Assembly: GCA_902781095.1 (NCBI GenBank) | Contig: CACZHW010000007.1 | Coordinates: 42,067-106,066, forward strand | Origin: an uncultured Eubacteriales bacterium | Lineage (GTDB): Bacteria > Bacillota > Clostridia > Christensenellales > Aristaeellaceae | Length of the DNA: 64,000 bases | Reading direction: 5' to 3' | Shown: piece by piece, positions 15,636-24,038 of the stretch | How the letters are laid out: every line of letters begins with the position of its first letter | Numbering within the stretch: position 1 is the stretch's first letter | Translations under genes and position numbers: made by a program | The notes under the pieces: model-generated | What the model was told of the DNA's origin: nothing | What the model saw: the letters and a program-made list of their open reading frames with translations, nothing else | The model's database searches: none

Positions 15636-17060
15636 ATGGCTTTTGACGGATCCAAACGACTGCCCCCGCGGCGCAATGCGGGCGGGCCGCGGAAGCATGC
15701 CGGTCCGGGCCCGGCGAAGGCCTCCGGCCTGGTTTCCAGGCGCGTGGCGCTGGATACGCTCCTGGATGTCGAAAGGGACGGCGCCTACGCTTCCCTGGCG
15801 CTGGAGAAGCGGCTGGACCGCTCCGCCCTTTCGGAACGGGACCGCGCGCTGGCGACCCGCCTGGTGTACGGAACCATCGAGAACCGCATCCAGCTGGACT
15901 GGCTGATCGATCAGCTCCTGGAGGAGAACAAGGACCTGGATCCGGTGCTGCGCGTAATCCTGCGCATGGGCGCCTATCAGATCTTCAAGCTGGACAGGGT
16001 GCCTGATATGGCGGCCGTGAACGAATCGGTCACGCTCGTCCGGTCCATGGGGCTGGAGAGCTATACCGGCCTTGCCAACGCGGTGCTGCGGAACCTCATC
16101 CGCAAGAAGGACGAAATCGTCTGGCCCAAACCGCAGGAGGACCCGGTCCGCTATCTGTCCATCCTCTTCAGCGCGCCGGAAGAACTCTGCCGCCTGCTCA
16201 TCGACGCGTGGGGGGAGCACACAGCGCTCGAAATCCTGCGTTACCGGCCGGAAACGAGGACGATCGACGTGCGCCCCAACACGCTCCGCTGCACGGCGGA
16301 GCGGCTGCTGCGCCTGATGGCGGAGGAAGGCCTCGTCTGGCATGAGGGCGTCGTCCCCGGCGTCTACAAGGTTGAGAGCGCGGGTGACCTGACGAAGCTG
16401 CGCGCCTTCCAGAACGGGCTGTTTACGATACAGGGCGAAAGCTCCGTACTGGCGGCCAGGGCGGTCGGCGCCCGGCCGGGGCAGACGGTGCTGGACGCCT
16501 GCGCGGCGCCCGGCGGAAAGAGCGCCGTCCTCGCAGAGGACATGAAGGGCAGCGGACGCGTCTTCGCGTGGGACACCCACGCGCACCGCGTGGAGCTGAT
16601 CCAGAAGACGGCGAAGCGGCTCTTCCTGGACAACGTGAGACCGATGCTGCGGGACGCGGCCCAGCCGCGCCCGGAGATGAACGGGACGCTGGACGCTGCC
16701 CTGGTGGACGCGCCCTGCTCCGGGACGGGCGTTATGACGGAGAAGCCCGACCTCAAGTACCGCGTCACGGCGGAGGGCGTCCGCTCGCTGTGCGAGACGC
16801 AGAAGAGCATCCTGGACGCGGTAGCGCCGATGGTAAAGCCGGGCGGTACGCTGGTCTACTCCACCTGCTCCGTCCTGCCGCAGGAGAACGAGGAGCAGAT
16901 CCGCGCCTTTCTGCAGCGGCATGACGAGTACGAGGTCCGGCCGCTTGCGGGCGAGCTGCCGGCCGCGCTTGCGGCGCTGGAGGGCGACTGCGGCCTGCAG
17001 TTGTTCGCCCACAGGGACGGGATGGACGGATTCTACATCTGCAGGTTGCACAGAAAATAA
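15636..17060 (+). CDS. rsmB: 16S rRNA (cytosine-967 C5)-methyltransferase
   Basis: SAM-dependent m5C methyltransferase of 16S rRNA. The 474-residue protein has a basic N-terminal extension (about 1-30), a NusB-like domain (about 35-165) and a catalytic domain. The catalytic domain shows LDACAAPGGKSAVLAEDM for SAM binding, DAPCSGTGV with the first active Cys, and STCSVLPQENEEQ with the nucleophilic Cys. The ATG at 15636 is preceded by GGGAGGAG. Spacing to fmt (2 bases) and to rlmN (18 bases) fits one transcript. The def-fmt-rsmB-rlmN order is conserved in Firmicutes. Confidence 0.95.
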   Translation: MAFDGSKRLPPRRNAGGPRKHAGPGPAKASGLVSRRVALDTLLDVERDGAYASLALEKRLDRSALSERDRALATRLVYGTIENRIQLDWLIDQLLEENKDLDPVLRVILRMGAYQIFKLDRVPDMAAVNESVTLVRSMGLESYTGLANAVLRNLIRKKDEIVWPKPQEDPVRYLSILFSAPEELCRLLIDAWGEHTALEILRYRPETRTIDVRPNTLRCTAERLLRLMAEEGLVWHEGVVPGVYKVESAGDLTKLRAFQNGLFTIQGESSVLAARAVGARPGQTVLDACAAPGGKSAVLAEDMKGSGRVFAWDTHAHRVELIQKTAKRLFLDNVRPMLRDAAQPRPEMNGTLDAALVDAPCSGTGVMTEKPDLKYRVTAEGVRSLCETQKSILDAVAPMVKPGGTLVYSTCSVLPQENEEQIRAFLQRHDEYEVRPLAGELPAALAALEGDCGLQLFAHRDGMDGFYICRLHRK

Positions 17061-17078
17061 CAAACCGGGAGAGAGCAT

Positions 17079-18164
17079 ATGCAGCTGGAACTGTTGAACA
17101 TGAATCCGGAAGAGCTGACCGAATGGGCGAAAAACCAGGGCCAGCCGGCCTTCAGGAGCCGTCAGCTCTTCGCCTGGCTGCACAAGGGCGTACCCTTTTC
17201 CGGGATGCTCAATCTCCCGAAGGACTTCCGCAGCCGGCTGGAGGCGGAGTGCAGCGCCAATCCGGTCAGCGTACTGGAGACCGTCGTCTCCAGGCTGGAC
17301 GGGACCATGAAACTCCTCTACCGGCTTGGCGACGGCAACGTCATCGAAGGCGTGCTGATGCGCTACAGCTACGGCTGCACGCTCTGCCTGTCCACGCAGG
17401 TGGGCTGCCGGATGGGCTGCCTCTTCTGTGCCTCCACGCTGGACGGATGCGTGCGCGGACTGACAGCCGGCGAGATGCTGGGGCAGATCGTCTGTGCCAA
17501 TACGCTCTTGGCAGATGAGGGCAAGGGCGAACACGTGGGCAACATCGTGCTGATGGGCAGCGGGGAACCGCTGGACAACTACGACGAGGTGGTCCGGTTT
17601 CTGCGGATCCTCCGGCACCCGGATGGGCTGAACATCGGCATGCGCAGCGTATCCCTCTCCACCTGCGGCCTCGTGCCGCAGATGCTCCGCTTTGCGGAGG
17701 AGGGGCTCCCGGTGACCCTGTCGCTCTCCCTGCACGCGCCGAACGACGAGGTACGCAGGCGGATTATGCCGGTCGCCAAACGCTACGCGATGGCGGACGT
17801 GCTTTCGGCCTGCCGCACCTACATAGAGAAGACAGGGCGGCGCGTGATCATCGAGTACGCCCTGATTCACGGCATAAATGCCGACGTGCGGCAGGCATCG
17901 GAACTGGCGCACGTGCTGCGCGGCATGCAGTGCCACGTCAACCTGATCCCGCTGAACAGCGTACCGGAAAGGGGGCTGTGCGGCGTAAGCGAGCGGGAGG
18001 TCCGCGCCTTTAAAGAAGCGCTTGAGGCGGCGGGCATCTCGGTGACGCGGCGCAGGGAGATGGGGGACGACATTGAAGGCGCCTGCGGACAGCTGCGCAG
18101 GCGGTATATCCGGGAGAGCGAAAAGGAAGCGGGGGGAGGTGACGCAGGATGCCGTCGGCCATGA
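17079..18164 (+). CDS. rlmN: Dual-specificity 23S rRNA/tRNA (adenine C2)-methyltransferase RlmN
   Basis: A radical-SAM enzyme methylating C2 of A2503 in 23S rRNA and A37 in tRNAs. The 361-residue protein holds the cluster-binding CX3CX2C in CRMGCLFCAS (Cys110, Cys114, Cys117). It also has the GEPLDNYDEV region, STCGLVP, and the C-terminal GACGQL containing the methyl-carrying Cys. The last 16 bases overlap the stp start, indicating translational coupling with the phosphatase gene. Confidence 0.96.
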   Translation: MQLELLNMNPEELTEWAKNQGQPAFRSRQLFAWLHKGVPFSGMLNLPKDFRSRLEAECSANPVSVLETVVSRLDGTMKLLYRLGDGNVIEGVLMRYSYGCTLCLSTQVGCRMGCLFCASTLDGCVRGLTAGEMLGQIVCANTLLADEGKGEHVGNIVLMGSGEPLDNYDEVVRFLRILRHPDGLNIGMRSVSLSTCGLVPQMLRFAEEGLPVTLSLSLHAPNDEVRRRIMPVAKRYAMADVLSACRTYIEKTGRRVIIEYALIHGINADVRQASELAHVLRGMQCHVNLIPLNSVPERGLCGVSEREVRAFKEALEAAGISVTRRREMGDDIEGACGQLRRRYIRESEKEAGGGDAGCRRP

Positions 18165-18874
18165 GGACGAACATCGGCCTGTCGCGGATCCAGAATGAGG
18201 ATTCCGCCTGGTACGACGCGGACAAGGGCATCTTCGCCGTCGCCGACGGCATGGGCGGCCATCTGGCGGGCGAGGTTGCCAGCGCCATGGCCATCGAGGC
18301 CGTGCGAAAGATGGCGGAAGGCGCGAAGAGGGCTTCGTTCCCGCAGCTGCGGGACGCTTTTGCAGCGGCCAACGCGGATATCCTGAAGCATGCCGAGACC
18401 CACGCGGAATGCAGCGGCATGGGCACGACGCTTTCCGTCCTCTGGCTCTCGGGAGACCGGGCCTATCTGGCGCATACGGGTGACAGCCGGATTTACCGGC
18501 TGCGCGACGGTAACCTCACGCAGATCACGCGGGACCACTCGCTGGTGGAGGAGCTGGTGGAGGCCGGCATCATCACGAAGGAAGAGGCGAGAAGCCATCC
18601 GCGCAGGAACATCATCACGCGCGCGCTCGGCACGGAAGGGGACAACCAGCCTGATCTCATCCTGGAGGACAACCACCCCGGCGACTGCTGGCTGCTCTGC
18701 TCGGACGGCCTTTCCGGCATGGTGAGGGACGAGGCGATCGCCGCCGAAATGAAGAAAGGGGATCCGGAGGAGGCTGCCGACGCCCTGATCCGGCTGGCGC
18801 TGGCTGCCGGCGGACTGGACAACGTCACCCTCATCCTGTGCAGAGAGGAGGCGGCGGCGTGGAAGCGAGGTTGA
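18149..18874 (+). CDS. stp: PP2C-type Ser/Thr protein phosphatase (Stp/PrpC)
   Basis: A 241-residue metal-dependent phosphatase that reverses PrkC phosphorylation. PP2C motifs are visible: RTNIGLSRIQNEDS at the N-terminus, the metal-binding VADGMGGH, the segment GMGTTLSVLWL, HTGDSRIYRLRDG, and the C-terminal SDGLSGMV plus DNVTLIL. The ATG at 18149 follows GGGGGAGGTGA and overlaps rlmN. Its 3' end overlaps the kinase gene by 16 bases, so phosphatase and kinase are probably made in a fixed ratio. Confidence 0.95.
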   Translation: MPSAMRTNIGLSRIQNEDSAWYDADKGIFAVADGMGGHLAGEVASAMAIEAVRKMAEGAKRASFPQLRDAFAAANADILKHAETHAECSGMGTTLSVLWLSGDRAYLAHTGDSRIYRLRDGNLTQITRDHSLVEELVEAGIITKEEARSHPRRNIITRALGTEGDNQPDLILEDNHPGDCWLLCSDGLSGMVRDEAIAAEMKKGDPEEAADALIRLALAAGGLDNVTLILCREEAAAWKRG

Positions 18875-20688
18875 TCGGCAAGGTCGTCAGCCGCCGGTTC
18901 CGCGTCGAGGAGGTCATCGGCAGCGGCGGCATGGCCGTCGTATACCGCGCCTTCGACCTCAAGACCCACCAGACGGTGGCGCTCAAGGTCCTGCGCGAGG
19001 AATACGAGCACGACGAAGAATACCGCGAACGCTTTCAGCGGGAGGCGGAGGTCGGCAGGAGGCTGAACCATCCCAATATCGTCAACCTGGTGGATTCCGG
19101 GGCCGTCGGCGGCGTGCGCTATATCGCGCTGGAATACGTGGACGGCAAGACGCTCAAGGAAATCATCCAGCAGAAGGGGACGATGCAGCAGGAGGAAGCG
19201 GTGCATTACGCGCTGCAGATTCTCGCTGCACTGGGGCACGCGCATTCGCGCAAGATCATCCACCGGGACATCAAGCCGCAGAACCTCATGGTGACGCGCA
19301 GCGGCCAGCTGAAGATGGGGGATTTCGGCATCGCGGGCATCGCGGATACCAAGACGCTGACGGGAGACGGCAGCGTCATCGGCTCCGTCCACTACTTCTC
19401 GCCGGAACAGGCGAAGGGCATGCGGGCGACGGAGGCGAGCGACCTCTACTCGGTCGGCGTGATCCTCTACGAGATGCTGACCGGGCACGTGCCCTTCCAG
19501 GGGGAGACGGCCGTCTCCGTCGCGATGATGCACCTGATGAAAGAGCCCACGCCGGTGGAGGAGGAAGCGGAGGTTTCTCCGGCGCTGGCCAAGATCATCC
19601 GCAAGGCGCTGGAAAAGCAGCCGCAAAACCGCTACCAGAGCGCGGACGCCATGATCCGCGATCTGCGGCGCGGTCTGCGCCATCCGGACGGCGCGTTTAT
19701 GGACAACGAGAAGCGCAGGCGGAGAGCGCCGGCCGGAACGGAGCGCCCGCAGACCGACAGGAGGATGGGAACTGTCATCCTCTGCTTGGCCATCGTGCTG
19801 GCGGTTCTCGCGGGATTCGCCGGTTACCGGCTGTACCGGACGCTGTTCGTCGTCTCGGACGTGCCGGATCTTGCCGGGCTGGACGCGTCCGGCGCCGAGA
19901 AGATGCTCTCCGGCTCCGATCTGCAGATGGGCGTGCAGTGGGAATACGACGACGCCGTGGCGGAAGGCTACGTCATCGGACAGGAACCGGCGGCGGGACA
20001 GACCGTGGACAAGGGTTCCACCGTCCTTGTGCGATTGTCGATGGGCAGCGACATGATCATGGTGCCGTACGTCGCCGGGATGACCCAGCAGGAGGCGGAA
20101 GCCCTGATCACCGGGAACGGGTTTACCGTGGGGACGGTTACGGGCACGGTCAGCGAGGTCATCCGGGGCATGGTGGTTTCACAGGAGCCGGAGGCCGGCG
20201 CGCGCCGCAAGGCCGGCGAGGCCGTGAACCTTACCGTTTCAGTGGGGCGCGTCGTCGTGCCGGAACTGACGAACGTGCGCGAGGAGGAAGCGCTGCAGCG
20301 CATCGAGCAGGTCGGCCTCTCCGCGGGCGAGGTCACCTACCGGGATACACGGTCGCCCACACAGGACGGCGTGGTGCTGGAACAGTCGCTGCCGCAGTTC
20401 ATGGAGGTCGAGCCCGGGCAGGTAATCAGCCTGGCCGTCGGGCGCTACCGCCAGTGGGACAAAACCTACGCCGTTTCGGCGGAGGTCGACGTACCGGAGA
20501 GCGGCTGCGCCATACGCATCACCCTGGTGGACGACGCGGCGGAAAACGAGATGTATTCCGCCCGGCACGGGACGCCGGGACCGGTGCAGATCAGCGTGAC
20601 GCTGCGCAGCGAGACCTCCGGGCCGAAGAAGTGGCGGCTCTACGTCGACGGAAACCTGAAGGAAGAACACGAAATCACGATACTGTGA
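18859..20688 (+). CDS. prkC: PASTA-domain eukaryotic-type Ser/Thr kinase
   Basis: A 609-residue membrane kinase sensing cell-wall material. The cytoplasmic kinase domain (about 10-275) has the glycine loop IGSGGMAVVY, the lysine in VALKV, the catalytic HRDIKPQNLM (Asp137) and GDFGIAG. One membrane segment (about 303-323) is followed by three extracellular PASTA repeats at about 333-398, 399-465 and 466-532, and by a distinct C-terminal beta-rich piece (about 533-609). The start is GTG 18859 with AGAGGAGG 8 bases upstream; an earlier in-frame GTG at 18838 has no ribosome site. It lies in the conserved stp-prkC-rsgA-rpe-thiN block. Confidence 0.95.
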   Translation: MEARLIGKVVSRRFRVEEVIGSGGMAVVYRAFDLKTHQTVALKVLREEYEHDEEYRERFQREAEVGRRLNHPNIVNLVDSGAVGGVRYIALEYVDGKTLKEIIQQKGTMQQEEAVHYALQILAALGHAHSRKIIHRDIKPQNLMVTRSGQLKMGDFGIAGIADTKTLTGDGSVIGSVHYFSPEQAKGMRATEASDLYSVGVILYEMLTGHVPFQGETAVSVAMMHLMKEPTPVEEEAEVSPALAKIIRKALEKQPQNRYQSADAMIRDLRRGLRHPDGAFMDNEKRRRRAPAGTERPQTDRRMGTVILCLAIVLAVLAGFAGYRLYRTLFVVSDVPDLAGLDASGAEKMLSGSDLQMGVQWEYDDAVAEGYVIGQEPAAGQTVDKGSTVLVRLSMGSDMIMVPYVAGMTQQEAEALITGNGFTVGTVTGTVSEVIRGMVVSQEPEAGARRKAGEAVNLTVSVGRVVVPELTNVREEEALQRIEQVGLSAGEVTYRDTRSPTQDGVVLEQSLPQFMEVEPGQVISLAVGRYRQWDKTYAVSAEVDVPESGCAIRITLVDDAAENEMYSARHGTPGPVQISVTLRSETSGPKKWRLYVDGNLKEEHEITIL

Positions 20689-20708
20689 CGCGGCAGACGG
20701 GGTGAAAA

Positions 20709-21587
20709 TTGGAAGGAATCATTCTGCGGGGCATCGGCAGCTTTTACACGGTGGAAGACCGGGCCGGCAGCGGTTTGTATACGCTCCGCGCGCAGAAAAA
20801 GCTGCGCAGGACGGGGCTGAAACCGCTGGTCGGCGACAGGGTGGCCTTTATGCCCGGAGAGGGAGAAGAGGACGGATGGATCGAGCAGATTCTTCCGCGG
20901 AAAAACGAGCTCGTACGCCCCAGCGTCGCCAACGTGGATACGCTGATGCTGGTGCTGGCGCCCGTTCCGCTGCCCGACATGGTGATGATCGACAAGCTGA
21001 TCCTCCGGGCCAGGCGCGGCGGCATGACGCCGGCCATCTGCGTCAACAAGACGGACCTTGAAAGCGACCTGCCGCAAAGAATCGGCAGGGAATACGCAGG
21101 CAGCGAGCTGCACAGCTTTTTCGTCAGCGCCAGGACGGGCGCCGGGCTGGAGGCGCTGCGGCCCATGATGGAGGGCCGGGTGACGTGCCTGGCCGGCCAG
21201 TCCGCCGTCGGCAAGACGAGCCTGCTCAACGCGCTCTTCGGGCTTGAGATGGAGACGGGCGGCCTCAGCGAGAAGACCGAGCGCGGCAGGCACACGACGA
21301 GGCGGGCGGAACTGATGGCGCTGGGCGGGGCCTACGTGATGGATACGCCCGGATTCAGCCTGCTGGAACTGGACGACGACCTGACGCCTTTGGATATCGC
21401 CGGATACTATACGGAATACGCGGCGCTGGAGGAAGGCTGCCGGTTCCAGCCCTGCCTGCACGACAGGGAACCCGGCTGCGCGGTGCGCCGCGCGGTGGAA
21501 AAAGGAGAACTCGGCCAACAGCGGTGGGAGAGATACCGTACGCTGCTCGCCGAGGCACGGGAAAACCAGAAAGGAAGATACACATGA
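20709..21587 (+). CDS. rsgA: Small ribosomal subunit biogenesis GTPase RsgA
   Basis: A circularly permuted GTPase acting late in 30S maturation. The 292-residue protein has an N-terminal OB-fold (about 1-65). Its G motifs come in permuted order: G4 NKTDL first, then G1 GQSAVGKTS near residue 163, then G3 DTPG. A C-terminal zinc site is formed by CRFQPCLHDREPGC. The TTG start at 20709 follows GGGGTGA. It overlaps rpe by ATGA. Confidence 0.96.
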   Translation: MEGIILRGIGSFYTVEDRAGSGLYTLRAQKKLRRTGLKPLVGDRVAFMPGEGEEDGWIEQILPRKNELVRPSVANVDTLMLVLAPVPLPDMVMIDKLILRARRGGMTPAICVNKTDLESDLPQRIGREYAGSELHSFFVSARTGAGLEALRPMMEGRVTCLAGQSAVGKTSLLNALFGLEMETGGLSEKTERGRHTTRRAELMALGGAYVMDTPGFSLLELDDDLTPLDIAGYYTEYAALEEGCRFQPCLHDREPGCAVRRAVEKGELGQQRWERYRTLLAEARENQKGRYT

Positions 21588-22231
21588 TCTTTGCGCCTTC
21601 GCTCCTCGGAGCGGATTTACTGAACCTGGGGGAGGAAGTCCGCCGGGTGGAAAGCTGGGGGGCCGAATGGATTCACTTTGACCAGATGGACGGCCACTTT
21701 GTGCCGAACATCAGCTTCGGTCCCGCGTTCGTGGCAGCGGTCCGCAAAAAGACGGACCTGTTCCTCGATGTCCACCTGATGCTCTCCGATCCGATGAACT
21801 ATATCGACGCGTTTGCGGACGCGGGCGCCGACGGGATCACCGTACACGCGGAGGCCGCGGAGCCGGCGGCCGTGCTGGAGAAAATCCGCGCGAGAGGGCT
21901 GCGCGCAGGCATCTGCGTCAACCCGGGGACACCCGCATCCGTGCTGAAGCCGCTGCTTCCGATGGCTGATCTTGCGCTGATCATGACGGTGCAGCCCGGT
22001 TTCGGCGGGCAGAAGATGCGCAGGGAGTGCCTGCTCAAGGCGGCGGAAATCCGCGCGATGACGGAAGCGGCGCGGCATCCGGTGCTCATCGAGGCGGACG
22101 GGGGAATCAACGAAGGCAACGCGCGCGAAGTGCTCGACGCGGGGGTGGACGTCCTCGTGATGGGGACGGGCCTTTTCAGGGCGGAGGACCCTGCGGGGGT
22201 CATCGCGGAAATCCGCGGCGGTCGGGCATGA
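21584..22231 (+). CDS. rpe: Ribulose-phosphate 3-epimerase
   Basis: Interconverts ribulose 5-phosphate and xylulose 5-phosphate in the pentose phosphate pathway. The 215-residue TIM barrel has the first strand motif APSLLGADLLNL, the metal-site HFDQMDGHFVPN, DVHLM, the phosphate-binding MTVQPGFGGQ and EADGGIN. The ATG at 21584 overlaps the rsgA stop. A longer frame from 21524 runs into rsgA and is rejected. It is coupled to thiN by another ATGA overlap. Confidence 0.97.
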   Translation: MIFAPSLLGADLLNLGEEVRRVESWGAEWIHFDQMDGHFVPNISFGPAFVAAVRKKTDLFLDVHLMLSDPMNYIDAFADAGADGITVHAEAAEPAAVLEKIRARGLRAGICVNPGTPASVLKPLLPMADLALIMTVQPGFGGQKMRRECLLKAAEIRAMTEAARHPVLIEADGGINEGNAREVLDAGVDVLVMGTGLFRAEDPAGVIAEIRGGRA

Positions 22232-22857
22232 GGGCGCTGATCGTCCTCGGCGGCGATCCGCCGGGCGCGGCACTCCTCCGCCGCTGCGCGCGGCAGGCGG
22301 ACTGGACGGCGGCGGCGGACAGCGGACTGGCGGCCTTCCATTCGGCCGGCCTTGTGCCGGACTTCCTGCTGGGGGATATGGATTCGGTCGACCCCGGGGT
22401 GCTGCGCCGGTACGAAGGCCGCGTGCCGGAGGAGCGGCTTTCCCGCATCAAGGACGATACGGACGGCGTGCACGCCGTGGATGCGGCGGTGAAACGAGGG
22501 GCAAAGGAGATCACGCTGCTGGGCGCCCTCGGCGGGCGGCCGGACCATCTCCTGGGCAACCTGATGCTGCTGATCCGCGCGCACCGCCTGGGGGCCCGGG
22601 CCGAGATCCTGGCGGAGGGGCTGCGCGTCTGCCGCGTGCCGGGGCGGATGACGCTTGACGGCGCAAAGGGGGAGACGGTTTCCCTGCTGGCCCTGGGGGC
22701 GGCGGAAGGCGTATCGCTCCGCGGTTTTTTCTACCCGCTTGAAGGCGGCAGGATGGATTCGGGTTTTCCGCTGGGCATCAGCAATACCGTGACGGCGGAC
22801 ACGGCGGAAATCGCCGTGGAGAGCGGAGACCTTCTGCTCTTCGAGTTTTTCCGGTGA
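22228..22857 (+). CDS. thiN: Thiamine pyrophosphokinase
   Basis: Transfers pyrophosphate from ATP to thiamine, giving the active cofactor. The 209-residue protein shows the family pattern ADSGLAAFHSAGLVPDFLLGDMDSVD near residues 32-57, DDTDG near 76-80, GALGGRPDHLLGN near 97-109, and a C-terminal GISNTV. The ATG overlaps the rpe stop (ATGA). It is the last gene of the def operon, closed by the terminator at 22862. Confidence 0.93.
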   Translation: MRALIVLGGDPPGAALLRRCARQADWTAAADSGLAAFHSAGLVPDFLLGDMDSVDPGVLRRYEGRVPEERLSRIKDDTDGVHAVDAAVKRGAKEITLLGALGGRPDHLLGNLMLLIRAHRLGARAEILAEGLRVCRVPGRMTLDGAKGETVSLLALGAAEGVSLRGFFYPLEGGRMDSGFPLGISNTVTADTAEIAVESGDLLLFEFFR

Positions 22858-22861
22858 AGCG

Positions 22862-22891
22862 GACGGATTCGGGAAAGAATCCGTCTTTTTT
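22862..22891 (+). terminator. Rho-independent terminator ending the def-thiN operon
   Basis: A 9-bp stem GACGGATTC/GAATCCGTC with a GGGAAA loop is followed by six T. Confidence 0.92.
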
Positions 22892-22907
22892 GCGGCGAAA
22901 AAGGGTT

Positions 22908-22935
22908 TTGCCGCGAAACGTCGAATTTCTATTAA
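22908..22935 (+). promoter_or_regulatory. Weak candidate promoter before the dGTPase gene
   Basis: TTGCCG (22908-22913) and TATTAA (22930-22935) with a 16-bp spacer, between the terminator and the start codon. Both boxes are only 4 of 6 to consensus, but a promoter is expected here. Confidence 0.35.
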
Positions 22936-22963
22936 GCAAATCGTGGGACGGGAGGCGGGAGAC

Positions 22964-23971
22964 GTGACCATCCGGCAGAGACTGGAGGCGCAGGAGCGGC
23001 AGAACCTGTCGGAACGCGCGACGCTCAGCAGCAGGACGAAGGGGCGGGAAGCTCCCGTCACCCCCGACGACATGCGCACGGAGTTCCAGCGCGACAGGGA
23101 CCGGATTCTCCACTGCAAGTCCTTCAGGCGGCTCAAGGGGAAGACGCAGGTATTCCTTTCCCCCGTCGGCGACCATTACCGCACGCGCCTCACCCATACG
23201 CTGGAGGTGACGCAGGTCGCCCGTACGCTGGCCAGGGCGCTGGCGCTCAACGAGGATCTGGCGGAAGCCATCGCGCTGGGACACGATCTGGGGCACACGC
23301 CCTTCGGCCACGCGGGCGAGGATACGCTGAACCGGCTGATGTCCTGCGGATTCGAGCACAGGATACAGAGCCGGCGCGTGGTGGAGCGGCTGGAAAACGG
23401 GGGCCGCGGCCTGAATTTGACCTGGGAGGTGCGCGACGGTATCGAGCACCATTCGGGGCACATCCCGCCGGCCACGCCGGAGGGGTGCTGCGTCCACCTC
23501 GCAGACCGCATCGCCTATGTCAACCACGACATCGACGACGCCGTGCGCGCAGGGATCCTGACGCAGGAGCAGCTGCCGAAGGAGGCCATCCGGATCCTCG
23601 GCAGCACGCACGGCCAGCGCATCAACACGATGATCGTGAGCGTCGTGGAATGGTCGAAGGACAGGGCGGAAATCGCCATGGCGCCCAGGGAATGGGAAGC
23701 CCTGCTGCAGCTGCGGTCTTTCCTGTTTGCCCACGTGTACTCCAGGGACTGGGCCGAGGGGGAAACGCGCAAGACGGCGCACATCATCGAGGAGCTGTTC
23801 GGCACGTATCTGGAGCACCCCGCGCTGATGCCCAACGAGTACGTGGAGATCGCCTATAAAGAGGGAACAGAGCGGTCCGTGGGCGACTACATCGCCTGTA
23901 TGACGGACGCGTTTGCAATCAAGCGCTTTCAGGAGCTGTTTATCCCGCCTTTCTTCGACGGAATGAACTGA
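22964..23971 (+). CDS. dgt: HD-domain deoxynucleoside triphosphate triphosphohydrolase
   Basis: A dGTPase-family enzyme that releases triphosphate from dNTPs. The 335-residue product has the N-terminal RTEFQRDRDRILHCKSFRRL typical of the family, the first HD-ligand His in HTLEVTQVARTL and the HD pair in GHDLGHTPFGHAGE, with IEHHSGH further on. I start at GTG 22964 with GGGAGG (22949-22954) upstream; an in-frame GTG at 22943 lacks a site. It sits directly upstream of dnaG, a frequent arrangement in Clostridia. Substrate range (dGTP or all dNTPs) cannot be told from sequence. Confidence 0.9.
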   Translation: MTIRQRLEAQERQNLSERATLSSRTKGREAPVTPDDMRTEFQRDRDRILHCKSFRRLKGKTQVFLSPVGDHYRTRLTHTLEVTQVARTLARALALNEDLAEAIALGHDLGHTPFGHAGEDTLNRLMSCGFEHRIQSRRVVERLENGGRGLNLTWEVRDGIEHHSGHIPPATPEGCCVHLADRIAYVNHDIDDAVRAGILTQEQLPKEAIRILGSTHGQRINTMIVSVVEWSKDRAEIAMAPREWEALLQLRSFLFAHVYSRDWAEGETRKTAHIIEELFGTYLEHPALMPNEYVEIAYKEGTERSVGDYIACMTDAFAIKRFQELFIPPFFDGMN

Positions 23972-23991
23972 GCCCCGGGAGATTTGGACGG

Positions 23992-24016
23992 CGCGGCAGG
24001 AAAAACGCCTGCCGCG
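23992..24016 (+). other. GC-rich hairpin in the dnaG leader
   Basis: A 9-bp perfect stem CGCGGCAGG/CCTGCCGCG with a 7-base A-rich loop ends 22 bases before the dnaG start. It has no T-run, so it is more likely an RNA-structure or processing element than a terminator. Confidence 0.45.
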
Positions 24017-24038
24017 GCGAATAGGGACGGTGAATCAT

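Noticed and set aside
12315..17936. Long - strand open frames opposite priA, rsmB and rlmN
   Set aside because: Antisense shadows of well-supported genes, with no ribosome sites or recognisable domains.
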